A stretch of DNA of 64,000 nt, taken from NCBI RefSeq assembly GCF_963677875.1, contig NZ_OY782564.1, positions 62,001-126,000 on the forward strand. Direction: 5' to 3'. The stretch is from Thiomicrorhabdus sp. Its GTDB lineage: Bacteria; Pseudomonadota; Gammaproteobacteria; Thiomicrospirales; Thiomicrospiraceae. This document shows positions 1-9,970 of this stretch, piece after piece. Made by a program: the position numbers and the translations under genes. How positions within the stretch are numbered: position 1 is the stretch's first letter; each line of letters opens with the position of its first letter. The notes under the pieces are model-generated. The model was not told where the DNA came from. It did not search any database and was given only the letters and a program-made list of their open reading frames with translations.

Positions 1-180
1 GCAAATACCGCCGGATCAACAGAACCAAAGCGGCATTCACAGCAAGTTAAAAGAGAATTATTCGAAGAATTTTACGGCCTTGAAGGGAGAAATGCCAGCA
101 AAGAACCCGCTAACTTGAATTTAGCGCATCAAGCAAGCGTAAACAATTTCTTTACCGGACGGATCAACAACGTTCGGTAA
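1..180 (+). CDS. C-terminal end of an unrecognised protein (partial)
   Basis: A frame is open from base 1 to a TAA at 178-180 and encodes the last 59 residues of a protein whose start lies outside the window. The tail is hydrophilic, with an acidic-aromatic stretch LFEEFYGLEG followed by a polar end NNFFTGRINNVR. No domain is recognisable. It converges on the HicA-like gene with only four bases between the two stop codons, which supports a real gene end here. Function unknown; it could also be a chance open frame. Confidence 0.45.
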   Translation, partial: ANTAGSTEPKRHSQQVKRELFEEFYGLEGRNASKEPANLNLAHQASVNNFFTGRINNVR

Positions 181-184
181 TTAA

Positions 185-451
185 CTACACACGATCCGGA
201 GTAAGTTCAATGGCTTCCAAAAAATGCTTCAACCGGGTCACTTCCGCCTTATCCGCCAACTCATGTCCATGATGCGGTAAACTCATCACCAATTCCTGTT
301 CACCCACCATGATTTTCGCTTTGTTTGCCGAAGTCACCTCAACAGTCGCGCCGTAATGCTGCAAAGCGTGAACCAGCTTCTTCCAATCGATATTGGTTGC
401 GATCGGGTGGGCAAATACTTTTTCAATCATGGTCTTGTGCTTATGACTCAT
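185..451 (-). CDS. HicA-like small protein
   Basis: An 88-residue protein resembling the HicA-type double-stranded-RNA-binding-like fold. The core runs from FAHPIATNIDWKKLVHALQ through an alternating strand region and ends with a helix in which charged residues precede a leucine-rich segment. An AGGAG lies about 10 bases before the ATG. HicA toxins normally sit beside a HicB antitoxin. Here the gene stands alone: the only close neighbour is on the other strand and does not look like HicB. It is therefore more likely a chromosomal orphan of the family than an active toxin-antitoxin pair. The family assignment rests on overall pattern, not on a catalytic signature. Confidence 0.6.
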   Translation of the reverse strand: MSHKHKTMIEKVFAHPIATNIDWKKLVHALQHYGATVEVTSANKAKIMVGEQELVMSLPHHGHELADKAEVTRLKHFLEAIELTPDRV

Positions 452-593
452 ACTTTCTTTTCTCCTGTGGTTTATCGTTCAGCGGTGCGCACAAAGAAAT
501 CCGAAAAAACCTTCATGCATTTCATTTCACATTTCACCGCCTCTAAGTTTATTTAAACCGATAAAACCCCATAAAGCCTGAATCGAGAATAAG

Positions 594-615
594 TTTTACG
601 ACAAAAGTCGTAAAA
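594..615. other. Perfect 9-bp hairpin between the HicA-like gene and murU
   Basis: TTTTACGAC, a four-A loop, then GTCGTAAAA. It lies just past the end of murU on its transcribed strand but is not followed by a clean U run in either direction. It may stabilise the murU transcript end or act as a weak terminator. Confidence 0.35.
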
Positions 616-648
616 AACATCATCACTCTTAAGAAAGAGGAAGCTCAA

Positions 649-1368
<720 letters not shown>

Positions 1369-2415
1369 CTACGCAACATTGGCCGGCTGCTTCAAAAGCT
1401 CGTGCGGAAGAACTCGCTCTTCCAGAAAACGAACCAGCTCACTCAGCTCCGGATAATGCCGTCCGACCTCCACGATGTATCGGACAGTTTGCGGAATGTC
1501 ATCCAGATAACCGTTTTTTCCATCACGGTGAAACAGTCTGGCAAAAATACCGGAAGCCTTCAAATGGCGCTGAATTCCCATCAAATCCATCGCTCTTCGA
1601 AAGGCATTCCATTCCTCTTTCGAAGCCAGTCCCTGCTGACACAGCTCGAGAAAATACGCTCTTTGCCACTCTTCAACCTGTTCCTGTGGCCAAGCGATAT
1701 AGCAATCGCGGAGCAGCGAAACGGCGTCATAACTCAGTGCGCCGTGAACCGCATCCTGAAAATCGAGGATACCCGGCTGATCACCGTCAGAGACCATCAG
1801 ATTGCGGCTGTGATAGTCGCGATGAACATAGGTTTGCGGCTGTTGCAGCGCAGAATTCATCAGGACCGATTGCGTCTCTTTCCAAGCCGCGCGCTGTAAC
1901 TTATTCATTGAGGTACACAAATGTTCATCAAGCAACCAGTCGGAAAACAGATTCATTTCATTAACCAACAGCGTCTGATCGTAACTCGGCAAGTCGCGAG
2001 CCATTTCACGACCCTGCGTTTGCATCCGAACCAGAGAAGTCAAAGCTTGACGGTATAAACGATCGGCCTGACTTTCATCGCGATTCTGCAGAACCGAAAG
2101 ATAAGTCTGATTGCCAAGATCGCTCAACAGCAGAAACCCCTGATCCAGATCCTGAGCCAACACCCTGGGAACCTTCAACCCCATACCTTCCAGTTGCCCG
2201 GAAATGCGGATAAACGGGCGGCAATCTTCATGCGCTACAGGGGCATCCATAATAATGTAAGAAGCAGGTTCGGAATCAAGCTTGCGATTTTCAATCCGAA
2301 AATAGCGTCGAAAACTGGCATCGCTGGAGGCAGGCTCCGGCATCGAAAAATCGGATTCTCGGAGTTGCGGCAATCTGTGCAGCCAATCGAGCAGGGCTTG
2401 AAATCTTTCCGTCAT
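1369..2415 (-). CDS. amgK: N-acetylmuramate/N-acetylglucosamine kinase AmgK
   Basis: Sugar kinase of the aminoglycoside-phosphotransferase fold that phosphorylates MurNAc or GlcNAc at the anomeric carbon, giving the substrate for MurU. The Brenner motif HRDYHSRNLM is at residues 198-207, with catalytic Asp200 and metal ligand Asn205. The metal-binding GILDFQDA lies around residue 218. Length 348 residues is normal for the family. It starts 56 bases from the divergent lptD start, an arrangement common in gammaproteobacteria, so promoters for both must lie in that short gap or overlap the coding regions. Confidence 0.9.
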   Translation of the reverse strand: MTERFQALLDWLHRLPQLRESDFSMPEPASSDASFRRYFRIENRKLDSEPASYIIMDAPVAHEDCRPFIRISGQLEGMGLKVPRVLAQDLDQGFLLLSDLGNQTYLSVLQNRDESQADRLYRQALTSLVRMQTQGREMARDLPSYDQTLLVNEMNLFSDWLLDEHLCTSMNKLQRAAWKETQSVLMNSALQQPQTYVHRDYHSRNLMVSDGDQPGILDFQDAVHGALSYDAVSLLRDCYIAWPQEQVEEWQRAYFLELCQQGLASKEEWNAFRRAMDLMGIQRHLKASGIFARLFHRDGKNGYLDDIPQTVRYIVEVGRHYPELSELVRFLEERVLPHELLKQPANVA

Positions 2416-2471
2416 TGTTTTCTGTCTCGGTTAAAATAAGCAACAACGAATAATTCCCGATTCTGGCCCGG

Positions 2472-4802
2472 ATGTCAAATCTTCACATGCAACAACCCGT
2501 CTTTGCTCACTCACTCAATCGTCAGGCGCCGCGAAAAACGCCGTTGCAACACGCGATTTGCGCCAGCCTGTTCGGTCTGGGCATCGGTTTGTCTTCGCAG
2601 ACACTCGCCGCGGAAATCCAAGCCGGCTGCTTACCTGCCCTGATTTTTCCGACCGAAGCCGAACTGATGAACGACAGCAAAAGCAGTGAGCGCCGGGTCG
2701 AAGCCGACCGTTTACTGCAAAACGACAGCAATCAGTACCGCTTTGAAGGCGATGTTGTTTACCGGCAAAATCAGTTGCAGGTCAAAGCCCAGAGTGTCGA
2801 TTATGACCGAAACCGGCGTCAGGCGGAATTTCGGGACGGCGTCCAGCTGCAGAGCCAAGACATCCTGATCAGTGCGGAAAGCGCCGTTCTGAAAGATCAG
2901 CCTCAAGGCGCACAATTGCAAAATACCCGTTTTCAGTTATTGCCCAGCCGGGCTCACGGTTCCTCCCAAAACATTCAGTACCAGCAGAACGGTGGATCGG
3001 CGACGTTGGACAATACCAGACTGACGACTTGCCCGGCCAGCAGATTGGACAAGAGCGACTGGTACCTCGACGTCGACCGATTGAAGGTCGACCAATCCAG
3101 CCGACGGGTCATTGCCAACAATACGGTTTTCTACTTTAAAGACATTCCGATTTTCTATACGCCCTACTTCAACTATCCTCTGGATGACCGCGCCTCCGGC
3201 TTGCTGTTTCCGCAAGGCGGGAGCTACAAATCACTTACCCAGCGTGACCCGTCTCAATATGTAAAAGTGCCTTATTATTTCAATATCGCGCCGAATATGG
3301 ACGACACTCTGACGCTGATCCCCATGACTCAGCGCGGCTTGGCCGTGGACAACGAATTCCGCTATATGAATCGCCACAAAGGCATTGAACATTCAGCACA
3401 ATTGAACCTGACCTTTCTGAATGACGATCTCAGCGCCCGCGACGGTCTGGCCAGTACCGATGCCAACGGCAACCTGGTGTACGGCAAAAAGCAATCCGAA
3501 CGCTGGCGCGGCTCGATTTCCGCACAACAAAACTGGGGACACGGGTTCAGCAGCCAGTTGCAGTGGATCGAAGTTTCCGATCCACACTTCTTTAACGACA
3601 TTCCGGTGGACTCGACGCTGAAGAACAAAACCCAGACACCGCGTTTTGCCCGTATCGACTATCAGAACCGGAATTTCAGCGCCTATGCCACCATTTTCGG
3701 CTTCCTGAAATTACAGAACGCTCCGACCAACTACGAGAAACGTCCGGAAGTCGGCTTTAGTTTCTATCAGCCGGCAAAATGGTTTGACTTCAACCTTTCC
3801 GGACAAGCGGTACGCTTCGACCTCGAAGACAATCCAAATTCGAAAGTCGTTGGCAACCGCTACCACTTCAGCCCGAATCTGGTCTGGAGCAAACGCAAAT
3901 CTTACGGCGGCATCACAGCTACCGCTGCTTCGCAAATGGTCACATACGACCTGGAAAACCCAAGCGGCGACTCGACGCCATCAAGCGCCGTTCCACAATT
4001 TGCCGTGGATGCGCACCTGATCTTTGAACGCACTGCACAGCTTTTTGGCGAAAACTACCGGCAAACGCTGACCCCCCGTTTACAGTATCTATATGTCCCT
4101 TACGAAGAACAAAGCGCCCAGCCAATCTTCGATACTCAGGAACGCAGTCTGGATTTCAGCAACCTATTTGCCATGAACCGGTTCAGCGGTAAAGATCGTG
4201 TCGGCGACGATAACCGGGTCAGTCTGGCCCTGACCACGGAGTTCACCAATTCCCAAGGGCAACAGCTTGCCGATTTCGGCATCGGACAAATGTTCTATTT
4301 CAGTGACCGGAAAATCGGTTTAACAACGCCGCCGACAAGCGAGCGGCGTTCCGATTATTACCTCAAAGCAGGAGTCGGCAGCCCGCAACTTTACCTCAGT
4401 TCGACAGTGCTGGTCGACGAAAAGGACGGTGATTTGCAAGGCAGTTCATCCCGCTTCAGCTGGCAACCGACAGAAAAGCAGCACCTGCTGATCAGTCATT
4501 ACCGCCATCCCAAAAACAGCAGTCTGAACGATACGGTGTCCGCCGGCGGCTACAGCCAACTGAATCTGAACTGGCAGATCGGCGGCTATTTCGAATACGA
4601 TCTCCAAGCGGAACGTTTGTACGAAACCAATCTGGGATTCCGTTACGACAGTTGCTGTTGGGCGGCAGAATTTGTTGCGGAACGTACACAACTGGAAAAT
4701 GGCTTGTATAATGATGGCTTTCAAATGCAGTTCGAACTTAAGGGCTTGAGTACGAACGGAAACCGTTTTACAAACGATTTGGCCGATAAATTCAATTTTT
4801 AG
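2472..4802 (+). CDS. lptD: LPS-assembly outer membrane protein LptD
   Basis: Beta-barrel protein that inserts lipopolysaccharide into the outer leaflet together with LptE. Residues 1-47 look like a long signal peptide ending SSQTLAA. An N-terminal jellyroll of the OstA/LptA type follows (about 60-200), then the large barrel to the C-terminal Phe. The four cysteines of the functional disulfide network are in place: Cys53, Cys187 and the adjacent pair Cys728-Cys729. Maturation therefore should need periplasmic oxidation and isomerisation, and a DsbC is encoded at 34144. An internal ATG at residue 6 would give a more compact signal peptide. surA follows after 7 bases. Confidence 0.95.
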   Translation: MSNLHMQQPVFAHSLNRQAPRKTPLQHAICASLFGLGIGLSSQTLAAEIQAGCLPALIFPTEAELMNDSKSSERRVEADRLLQNDSNQYRFEGDVVYRQNQLQVKAQSVDYDRNRRQAEFRDGVQLQSQDILISAESAVLKDQPQGAQLQNTRFQLLPSRAHGSSQNIQYQQNGGSATLDNTRLTTCPASRLDKSDWYLDVDRLKVDQSSRRVIANNTVFYFKDIPIFYTPYFNYPLDDRASGLLFPQGGSYKSLTQRDPSQYVKVPYYFNIAPNMDDTLTLIPMTQRGLAVDNEFRYMNRHKGIEHSAQLNLTFLNDDLSARDGLASTDANGNLVYGKKQSERWRGSISAQQNWGHGFSSQLQWIEVSDPHFFNDIPVDSTLKNKTQTPRFARIDYQNRNFSAYATIFGFLKLQNAPTNYEKRPEVGFSFYQPAKWFDFNLSGQAVRFDLEDNPNSKVVGNRYHFSPNLVWSKRKSYGGITATAASQMVTYDLENPSGDSTPSSAVPQFAVDAHLIFERTAQLFGENYRQTLTPRLQYLYVPYEEQSAQPIFDTQERSLDFSNLFAMNRFSGKDRVGDDNRVSLALTTEFTNSQGQQLADFGIGQMFYFSDRKIGLTTPPTSERRSDYYLKAGVGSPQLYLSSTVLVDEKDGDLQGSSSRFSWQPTEKQHLLISHYRHPKNSSLNDTVSAGGYSQLNLNWQIGGYFEYDLQAERLYETNLGFRYDSCCWAAEFVAERTQLENGLYNDGFQMQFELKGLSTNGNRFTNDLADKFNF

Positions 4803-4809
4803 AGACCTC

Positions 4810-6120
4810 TTGATGAAGAATCGATTTCATTCTCTCTTTTTCTTTTTTAGTTTCAGCCTGATCTGCGGGCTGCTCCCTGCGACAGCATCAGCCGAAGTGC
4901 TTCTGGATCGGGTGGTTGCCGTTGTCAACGACCGGGTGATTTTAAAAAGCGAACTCACCGAACGCATGTTTGAAAAGTCGCAGGAGCTGGCTGCCAAACA
5001 AATTCCGGTAACCGATAACGAGTCCCTTCAGCAACAAGTTCTTGAAAGTCTGATCATTGAAAACGTTCAGTTGGACCGCGCCGCCGCACTGGGACTCAAA
5101 GCCGAAGACGAAGAGATTAATCAGCAGCTTGAAGCCATTGCCGAACGCAATAAAATGACCCTCTTTCAACTGCGCAATCGCCTGAACCTGGAAATCGAAA
5201 ACGGTTTTGAAAAAATTCGAGATAAAATCCGCAATAAAATTCTGATCCAGAAACTGCGCGAAGTCGAAGTCATCAGTCAGGTTCACGTCTCCGACAGCGA
5301 AGTGCAACACTTTCTCAAGCGCCAGAAGCTTTCAAAACGCAACACCGAGGTCAAACTGGGCCATATCCTGATTGCCCTGCCGGAATCTGCCACGCCGATG
5401 CAACGCCAACAGGCTTTGGAAAAAGTTCAAAAAATCCGTTTAATGCTGCTGTCCGGAGAATCTTTTTCCAAGCTGGCGGTTCGCTATTCCAACGGCAGCC
5501 ATGCCTTGGAAGGTGGTGATCTGGGGTGGCTGAAACAGAATCAAGTCCCGACCTTCTTCGCCGATCAGGTTTTGAAACTGCAACCGGGTGAGATCAGTCA
5601 GATCATTGAAAGCCCAAGCGGATTTCACCTGATTAAACTGGAAGAAGAACGCGAAACGCTGGGCGGAGAAATCACGGAATATCACCTGCACCGTTTCATG
5701 GTTCTGAGTGATAACGCCATGACCCAGGACGTACCGCCAAATATTGCCGACATCGCCGCCAAACTGGACAGCATGAAAGCTTTCGATGCACTGACAACCG
5801 AATTCAACGACCTGCCGAGCGAAGTAAACGCCGACAGCGACTTGGGCTGGCGGACGCTGGATGCTATTCCGGAAGCCATCCGTGAGCGCGTCAAAACCCT
5901 GGCACCGAATCATGCTTTACCGCCGATAGCGACTCCTCAGGGCTGGTTGCTCGTTTTCCTGGAAGATAAGCGTCAGGTATTTGCAACCGAAAACGAAACA
6001 CAGGAAGCCATTCAGGAAATCCGCATGCGTAAAGCCAACGAAATGTTCGATCTGTGGTTGCGCCGTCTGCGTGACGAAGCCTTCATTCAGATCAAACTCG
6101 ACGAAGGCAAAGACGCTTAA
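4810..6120 (+). CDS. surA: Periplasmic chaperone and peptidyl-prolyl isomerase SurA
   Basis: Chaperone that escorts unfolded outer membrane proteins, including LptD, to the BAM complex. A signal peptide ends near residue 28 (ATASA). The chaperone core follows (about 30-170), then one well-conserved parvulin domain at about 181-280 (VKLGHILIALP to GFHLIKLEEE). A second, divergent parvulin-like segment covers about 290-395, and a C-terminal helix completes the chaperone module. At 436 residues it is close to E. coli SurA. The start lies 7 bases after the lptD stop, so translational coupling is plausible. Confidence 0.95.
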   Translation: MMKNRFHSLFFFFSFSLICGLLPATASAEVLLDRVVAVVNDRVILKSELTERMFEKSQELAAKQIPVTDNESLQQQVLESLIIENVQLDRAAALGLKAEDEEINQQLEAIAERNKMTLFQLRNRLNLEIENGFEKIRDKIRNKILIQKLREVEVISQVHVSDSEVQHFLKRQKLSKRNTEVKLGHILIALPESATPMQRQQALEKVQKIRLMLLSGESFSKLAVRYSNGSHALEGGDLGWLKQNQVPTFFADQVLKLQPGEISQIIESPSGFHLIKLEEERETLGGEITEYHLHRFMVLSDNAMTQDVPPNIADIAAKLDSMKAFDALTTEFNDLPSEVNADSDLGWRTLDAIPEAIRERVKTLAPNHALPPIATPQGWLLVFLEDKRQVFATENETQEAIQEIRMRKANEMFDLWLRRLRDEAFIQIKLDEGKDA

Positions 6121-6198
6121 CCTCTTTTCGCGCCGAACTGCACAACATGCGGTTGGGCACACTCCTCCGAAACAACGCATTTAGGACGCTTAATCAAT

Positions 6199-7182
6199 AT
6201 GACGGCAAGACTGGTCATCACCTCCGGCGAACCTGCCGGTATCGGCCCGGATTTAGTAATCATGCTCGCACAGCAGGACTGGCCGGTTGAACTGGTCATT
6301 CTGGGAAATAAAGCTCTGCTGCAAAGTCGTGCAAACTGCTTAAAACTTCCGATTGAACTGCTCGACTATCAGGCTGAACAGCCTCCGCAGCCAAGCCGGA
6401 AGGGACAAATTCTGGTCGCCGATCTGCCGTTGAATGCTGACGTTGTCGAAGGGCGCCTGGACCCTCATAACGCCGACTATGTACTGCGAATGCTGAAACG
6501 CGCCATACAAGGCTGCATGAGCAGCGAATTTGCCGGAATGGTTACCGGCCCCATTCACAAAGGCGTCATCAACGAGTCCGGAATTCCTTTCAGCGGCCAT
6601 ACGGAATTATTAGCCGAAGAAAGCGGTACCAGCCGGGTTGTCATGATGCTGGCCACCCCGGGACTGCGTGTCGCCCTGGCGACCACTCACCTGCCGCTAA
6701 GAGAGGTTGCCGATGCCATCCAACCACAATTGCTGCGGGAAATCCTCGGCATCACCGACCAGGCTTTACGCGAGCAGTTCGGCATCAAGCAACCGCACAT
6801 TCTCGTAGCCGGACTGAACCCGCACGCGGGAGAAAGCGGACACATGGGGCGTGAAGAAATCGAGATCATCGAACCGGTGATGCAAGAATTGTCGGACTCA
6901 ATGAACTTAAGCGGGCCGCTCCCGGCCGACACTCTCTTTACGCCCAAATACCTGCAACAGGCCGATGCCGTTCTTGCTATGTACCATGATCAAGGGCTGC
7001 CGGTTTTAAAACACATGGGCTTCGGCAATGCCGTTAATATTACCCTCGGATTACCGTTCGTCAGAACGTCCGTCGATCACGGCACCGCCCTGGACCTGGC
7101 CGGTACCGGCAAAGCCGACCCGCAGAGCTTCCGCTACGCCATTGAAGTTGCTCTACAGATGATCGGTGCCCGAACGGCCTGA
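6199..7182 (+). CDS. pdxA: 4-hydroxythreonine-4-phosphate dehydrogenase PdxA
   Basis: Oxidises 4-phosphohydroxy-L-threonine in the DXP-dependent pathway to pyridoxal phosphate. The family's divalent-metal ligands are present: His164 (TTHLPL), His209 (NPHAGE) and His263 (MYHDQG). The substrate-binding GHTE is at 133-136. The N-terminus [15 protein letters not shown] is the typical start. Length 327 matches the family. The order lptD-surA-pdxA-rsmA-apaH is the classic enterobacterial arrangement. The 78-base gap before it contains no obvious gene. Confidence 0.95.
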   Translation: MTARLVITSGEPAGIGPDLVIMLAQQDWPVELVILGNKALLQSRANCLKLPIELLDYQAEQPPQPSRKGQILVADLPLNADVVEGRLDPHNADYVLRMLKRAIQGCMSSEFAGMVTGPIHKGVINESGIPFSGHTELLAEESGTSRVVMMLATPGLRVALATTHLPLREVADAIQPQLLREILGITDQALREQFGIKQPHILVAGLNPHAGESGHMGREEIEIIEPVMQELSDSMNLSGPLPADTLFTPKYLQQADAVLAMYHDQGLPVLKHMGFGNAVNITLGLPFVRTSVDHGTALDLAGTGKADPQSFRYAIEVALQMIGARTA

Positions 7183-7208
7183 GAATTGTTGTATCAGAAG
7201 GACCTTGC

Positions 7209-8027
7209 ATGAGCAGAGATTTCAAACCCAGCGGTCATAAGCATAAAAAGCAGTTTGGACAGAATTTTCTCAATAACGGACGGATCATCGACCGTATCGT
7301 TGCCGCAATTCGCCCCCAGGCACAAGACCATCTGGTGGAAATCGGCCCAGGAGAAGCTGCGCTGACCGAGCCGCTGATCGAAGTGGTCGAACGGATGGAC
7401 ATCATCGAAATCGACAATGATCTGATTGCGCCACTCAAAATTCGTTTTGCCGCCAAACCGGCATTCCGACTCCATCACACCGACGCCTTAAGCTTTGACT
7501 ACGCAAGCTTGCTGGACGATGATCGGCCCTTGAGAGTGGTCGGAAACCTCCCCTACAACATTTCCAGCCCCTTGCTGTTCCAGCTACTGAATTATGCCGA
7601 GTCGATTCAGGATATGCACTTCATGCTGCAGAAAGAAGTGGTCGACCGCCTGTGCAGCGAACCGGGCAACAAGAGTTACGGCCGTCTCAGCGTTATGATC
7701 CAGTACGCCTGTCAGACCGAATACCTCTTCACTGTCGGCCCGGAAAATTTTAATCCGCCTCCGAAAGTCGATTCGGCAATCGTGCGTCTGCTGCCTTATA
7801 AAGAAAAACCTTATCAAGCCGACGATGAACAGACGTTTGCCGATATCGTCAAACAATCCTTCAGTTTAAAACGCAAGACACTGCGCAACAACCTTAAAGG
7901 CTGGATGAGTGCCGAGCAGATCGAAGCCTGCGACATCGATCCCGGCTGCCGTGCGGAAACACTTGAGGTGGCGGAATTCGTCAAACTCGCCAACCATTAC
8001 GCCCATCTGAAATCGGCGGCTTCCTGA
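7209..8027 (+). CDS. rsmA: 16S rRNA dimethyladenosine transferase RsmA (KsgA)
   Basis: Dimethylates the two adjacent adenosines in the 3'-terminal helix 45 of 16S rRNA, a late quality check of the small subunit. The SAM-binding motif VEIGPGEAALTEPL follows the conserved KKQFGQNFL near the N-terminus. The catalytic NLPYNISSPLL is of the N6-adenine methyltransferase type. A basic C-terminal domain (SFSLKRKTLRNNLKG) binds RNA. Its TGA overlaps the apaH ATG by one base (TGATG), indicating coupled translation. Confidence 0.95.
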   Translation: MSRDFKPSGHKHKKQFGQNFLNNGRIIDRIVAAIRPQAQDHLVEIGPGEAALTEPLIEVVERMDIIEIDNDLIAPLKIRFAAKPAFRLHHTDALSFDYASLLDDDRPLRVVGNLPYNISSPLLFQLLNYAESIQDMHFMLQKEVVDRLCSEPGNKSYGRLSVMIQYACQTEYLFTVGPENFNPPPKVDSAIVRLLPYKEKPYQADDEQTFADIVKQSFSLKRKTLRNNLKGWMSAEQIEACDIDPGCRAETLEVAEFVKLANHYAHLKSAAS

Positions 8028-8890
8028 TGGCAACCTATATTATCGGTGACCTTCACGGCTGTTACGACGAACTTCAAAAACTCCTGAAGAAACTCGACTA
8101 CGATCGCGAAAAGGATCATCTCTGGTTTGTCGGTGACATTATCAATCGCGGTCCAAAATCCTTGGAGTCCCTGCGCTTCGTCAAACAACTCTGCGAGGCG
8201 GGAAAGGCCGATATGGTTCTCGGCAACCATGATTTTCATTTGCTTGCCGCCTTTAGCGGCCTGGATAAATACCTTTCAAAATCCGACCGTATCGACGATA
8301 TTTTGAACAGCCCGGATGTCGCCGAACTGGTCGATTGGCTGCGCCATCAGCCTTTGATGGTTAAACACCCGTTTTATCAAACCGTCATGGTGCATGCCGG
8401 AATCCCCCCGCAATGGAGCATTCGGGAAGCATTGGATTACGCCAAAGAAGTCGAAGTCCACCTGCAGAGTGGCGACTGGCAGACCTTCTTGAAAGAACAC
8501 CTTTTCGGCAGCCAGCCGGATGAATGGATCGACGGCTTGCAAGGTTGGGATCGAATCCGCTATATTGTCAATTCCTTCGCACGCATGCGCTATTGCGACC
8601 GCAACGGAAAACTGGAATTCAAGCAAAAAGGCGCTCCGCAGGACGCACAGAGCGAATGGCAACCGTGGTTTGTCTTCCCTAACCGTCGCAACAAGGATTA
8701 CGAAATCTTTTTCGGCCATTGGTCGACACTTGGAGCCGTAGATGCTTATCAGGTGCATGCAACCGACACCGGTTGCTTATGGGGAGGCTGCCTGACGGCC
8801 TATCATCTGGAAGAAAAAAAACGCATCACGGTCGACTGCCCCCAGCAACAAAAACCGAAATTGAAAAACAAAGTTAAACAGAAGAGTTGA
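8027..8890 (+). CDS. apaH: Symmetrical diadenosine tetraphosphatase ApaH
   Basis: Metallophosphatase that splits Ap4A into two ADP and also decaps nucleoside-capped RNA. The PPP-family motifs are present in order: GDLHGC near residue 7, GDIINRGPKS (variant of GDxVxRG) and GNHDFHLL, with later ligands HAGIPPQWS and HWSTLG. The 287-residue length is normal with a slightly long basic C-terminal tail (KPKLKNKVKQKS). It overlaps rsmA by one base and is followed after 9 bases by an unknown membrane protein, probably in the same transcript. Confidence 0.94.
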   Translation: MATYIIGDLHGCYDELQKLLKKLDYDREKDHLWFVGDIINRGPKSLESLRFVKQLCEAGKADMVLGNHDFHLLAAFSGLDKYLSKSDRIDDILNSPDVAELVDWLRHQPLMVKHPFYQTVMVHAGIPPQWSIREALDYAKEVEVHLQSGDWQTFLKEHLFGSQPDEWIDGLQGWDRIRYIVNSFARMRYCDRNGKLEFKQKGAPQDAQSEWQPWFVFPNRRNKDYEIFFGHWSTLGAVDAYQVHATDTGCLWGGCLTAYHLEEKKRITVDCPQQQKPKLKNKVKQKS

Positions 8891-8899
8891 TAAACGCTT

Positions 8900-9463
8900 A
8901 TGACCAAGCCACCACTCTCTTTTCCCGAAGACCAAATACCGACGGCGGATCAGATGCTGAATCGCCTGCACGCAATCGACCCTGACAGTTTCGAAACCGA
9001 ACGCCTCGCCGAAACGCTGCGCGGCAGACGCAACTGGATCAGTGCCTTCACCATCCCGGTCAGTGCCATTCTGCTGGTTGCCCTGACCTTGATCGGAACC
9101 TTCTTCAGTGACCGTTTTATTCTCAGCTTCCTGATCAGTGCCCTGCTGGTTTACTGGATCGGCAAGATTGTCGAATTTTACGACCGAAGCTTTGATCGTA
9201 AAGCGCGCATTCAGGTATTAAACCTCATTGCCGAAACCGAAACCGAATACGGTTTTCTGACGCATTTCAAAAGCTTCCTTCCAAACAAATACCAACGCCT
9301 CCTTCAGGCGCTTAATAAAGGAAATTTTTTCTATATCGTCCCTTATGCCCGCGCCATCAGGCACCTGCAGAGTCATCTGGACCCGGAGTCATTTCGCAGT
9401 TACTGGCATCTCAGCTATCCTCAAACCAAACCGCCAAAAGAACAGGTTCAGGTTGAAATTTAA
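8900..9463 (+). CDS. Unknown membrane protein with two transmembrane helices
   Basis: A 187-residue protein with no recognised domain. Residues 1-45 are soluble and acidic. Two hydrophobic helices follow: about 49-70 (AFTIPVSAILLVALTLIGTF) and 74-92 (ILSFLISALLVYWIGKIVEF). A cytoplasm-like C-terminal half is rich in aromatic and basic residues. The short gap after apaH suggests co-transcription as the operon's last gene. It ends three bases from the convergent bolA stop. I cannot assign a function. Confidence 0.75.
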   Translation: MTKPPLSFPEDQIPTADQMLNRLHAIDPDSFETERLAETLRGRRNWISAFTIPVSAILLVALTLIGTFFSDRFILSFLISALLVYWIGKIVEFYDRSFDRKARIQVLNLIAETETEYGFLTHFKSFLPNKYQRLLQALNKGNFFYIVPYARAIRHLQSHLDPESFRSYWHLSYPQTKPPKEQVQVEI

Positions 9464-9466
9464 CCA

Positions 9467-9769
9467 CTAGTGCCCACCGGAACATTTGGGAGAAAGCGGC
9501 GCCGCTTCTCCACGTTTCTGCCACTCATGCGGCGAATAGGTATGCAACGCCAAGGCATGAAACTGCGGCATCAACTCCTGCAGAACCCGATATACCGCCT
9601 GCTGGCGTTTTACCCGACTCATATCGGAAAACTCCGGACTCACCAACGTCAACTTGAAATGCGACTCGGCCGCCGGCCCTGCATGCTGATGGCTTTCATT
9701 CTCCAGTGCCATCCACTCAATCTCGAAGCCAGCGCAAATCGCCTCTTCTATCTGCTGTTGTAAAGACAT
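9467..9769 (-). CDS. bolA: BolA-family protein
   Basis: About 100 residues with the BolA fold. The conserved core includes SHFKLTLVSPEFSDMSRVKRQQAVYRVL, ending in a strand near LHTYSPHEW. BolA proteins pair with monothiol glutaredoxins in iron-sulfur handling and, in E. coli, affect morphology and biofilm genes. The His-containing C-terminal part (LALHTYSPHEW) fits the BolA rather than the IbaG subgroup; an IbaG homologue is encoded separately at 55184. Two ATGs are adjacent. The second, at 9769, is seven bases from AGGAG and is preferred. Confidence 0.88.
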   Translation of the reverse strand: MSLQQQIEEAICAGFEIEWMALENESHQHAGPAAESHFKLTLVSPEFSDMSRVKRQQAVYRVLQELMPQFHALALHTYSPHEWQKRGEAAPLSPKCSGGH

Positions 9770-9920
9770 CATTAAACTCCTGACTTTTTCTTAACCCGCA
9801 AAAAAGGAAAATTCCATGATCGGATTCACTGAAACCCAATCCGAGGTTCGGCAAAAAACAGATGAGGCGCATCCGTCCTTCACCATGATTTTTCCATAAC
9901 TCACATTTTTTCCACAATGT

Positions 9921-9940
9921 ATAATCAATTGTTCGATTAT
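9921..9940 (+). promoter_or_regulatory. Inverted repeat upstream of the DsrE-like gene
   Basis: ATAATC, 8 bases, GATTAT, about 30 bases before the start of the DsrE-like gene. The symmetry and the AT-rich arms resemble operators of small winged-helix repressors such as ArsR-family sulfide sensors. That link is inference from the neighbouring gene only. Confidence 0.35.
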
Positions 9941-9970
9941 TGTATCTCTTTAGCTATTCAGGAGCGATCC

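Noticed and set aside
185..451. Complete HicAB toxin-antitoxin module
   Set aside because: No HicB-like gene is adjacent on the same strand.
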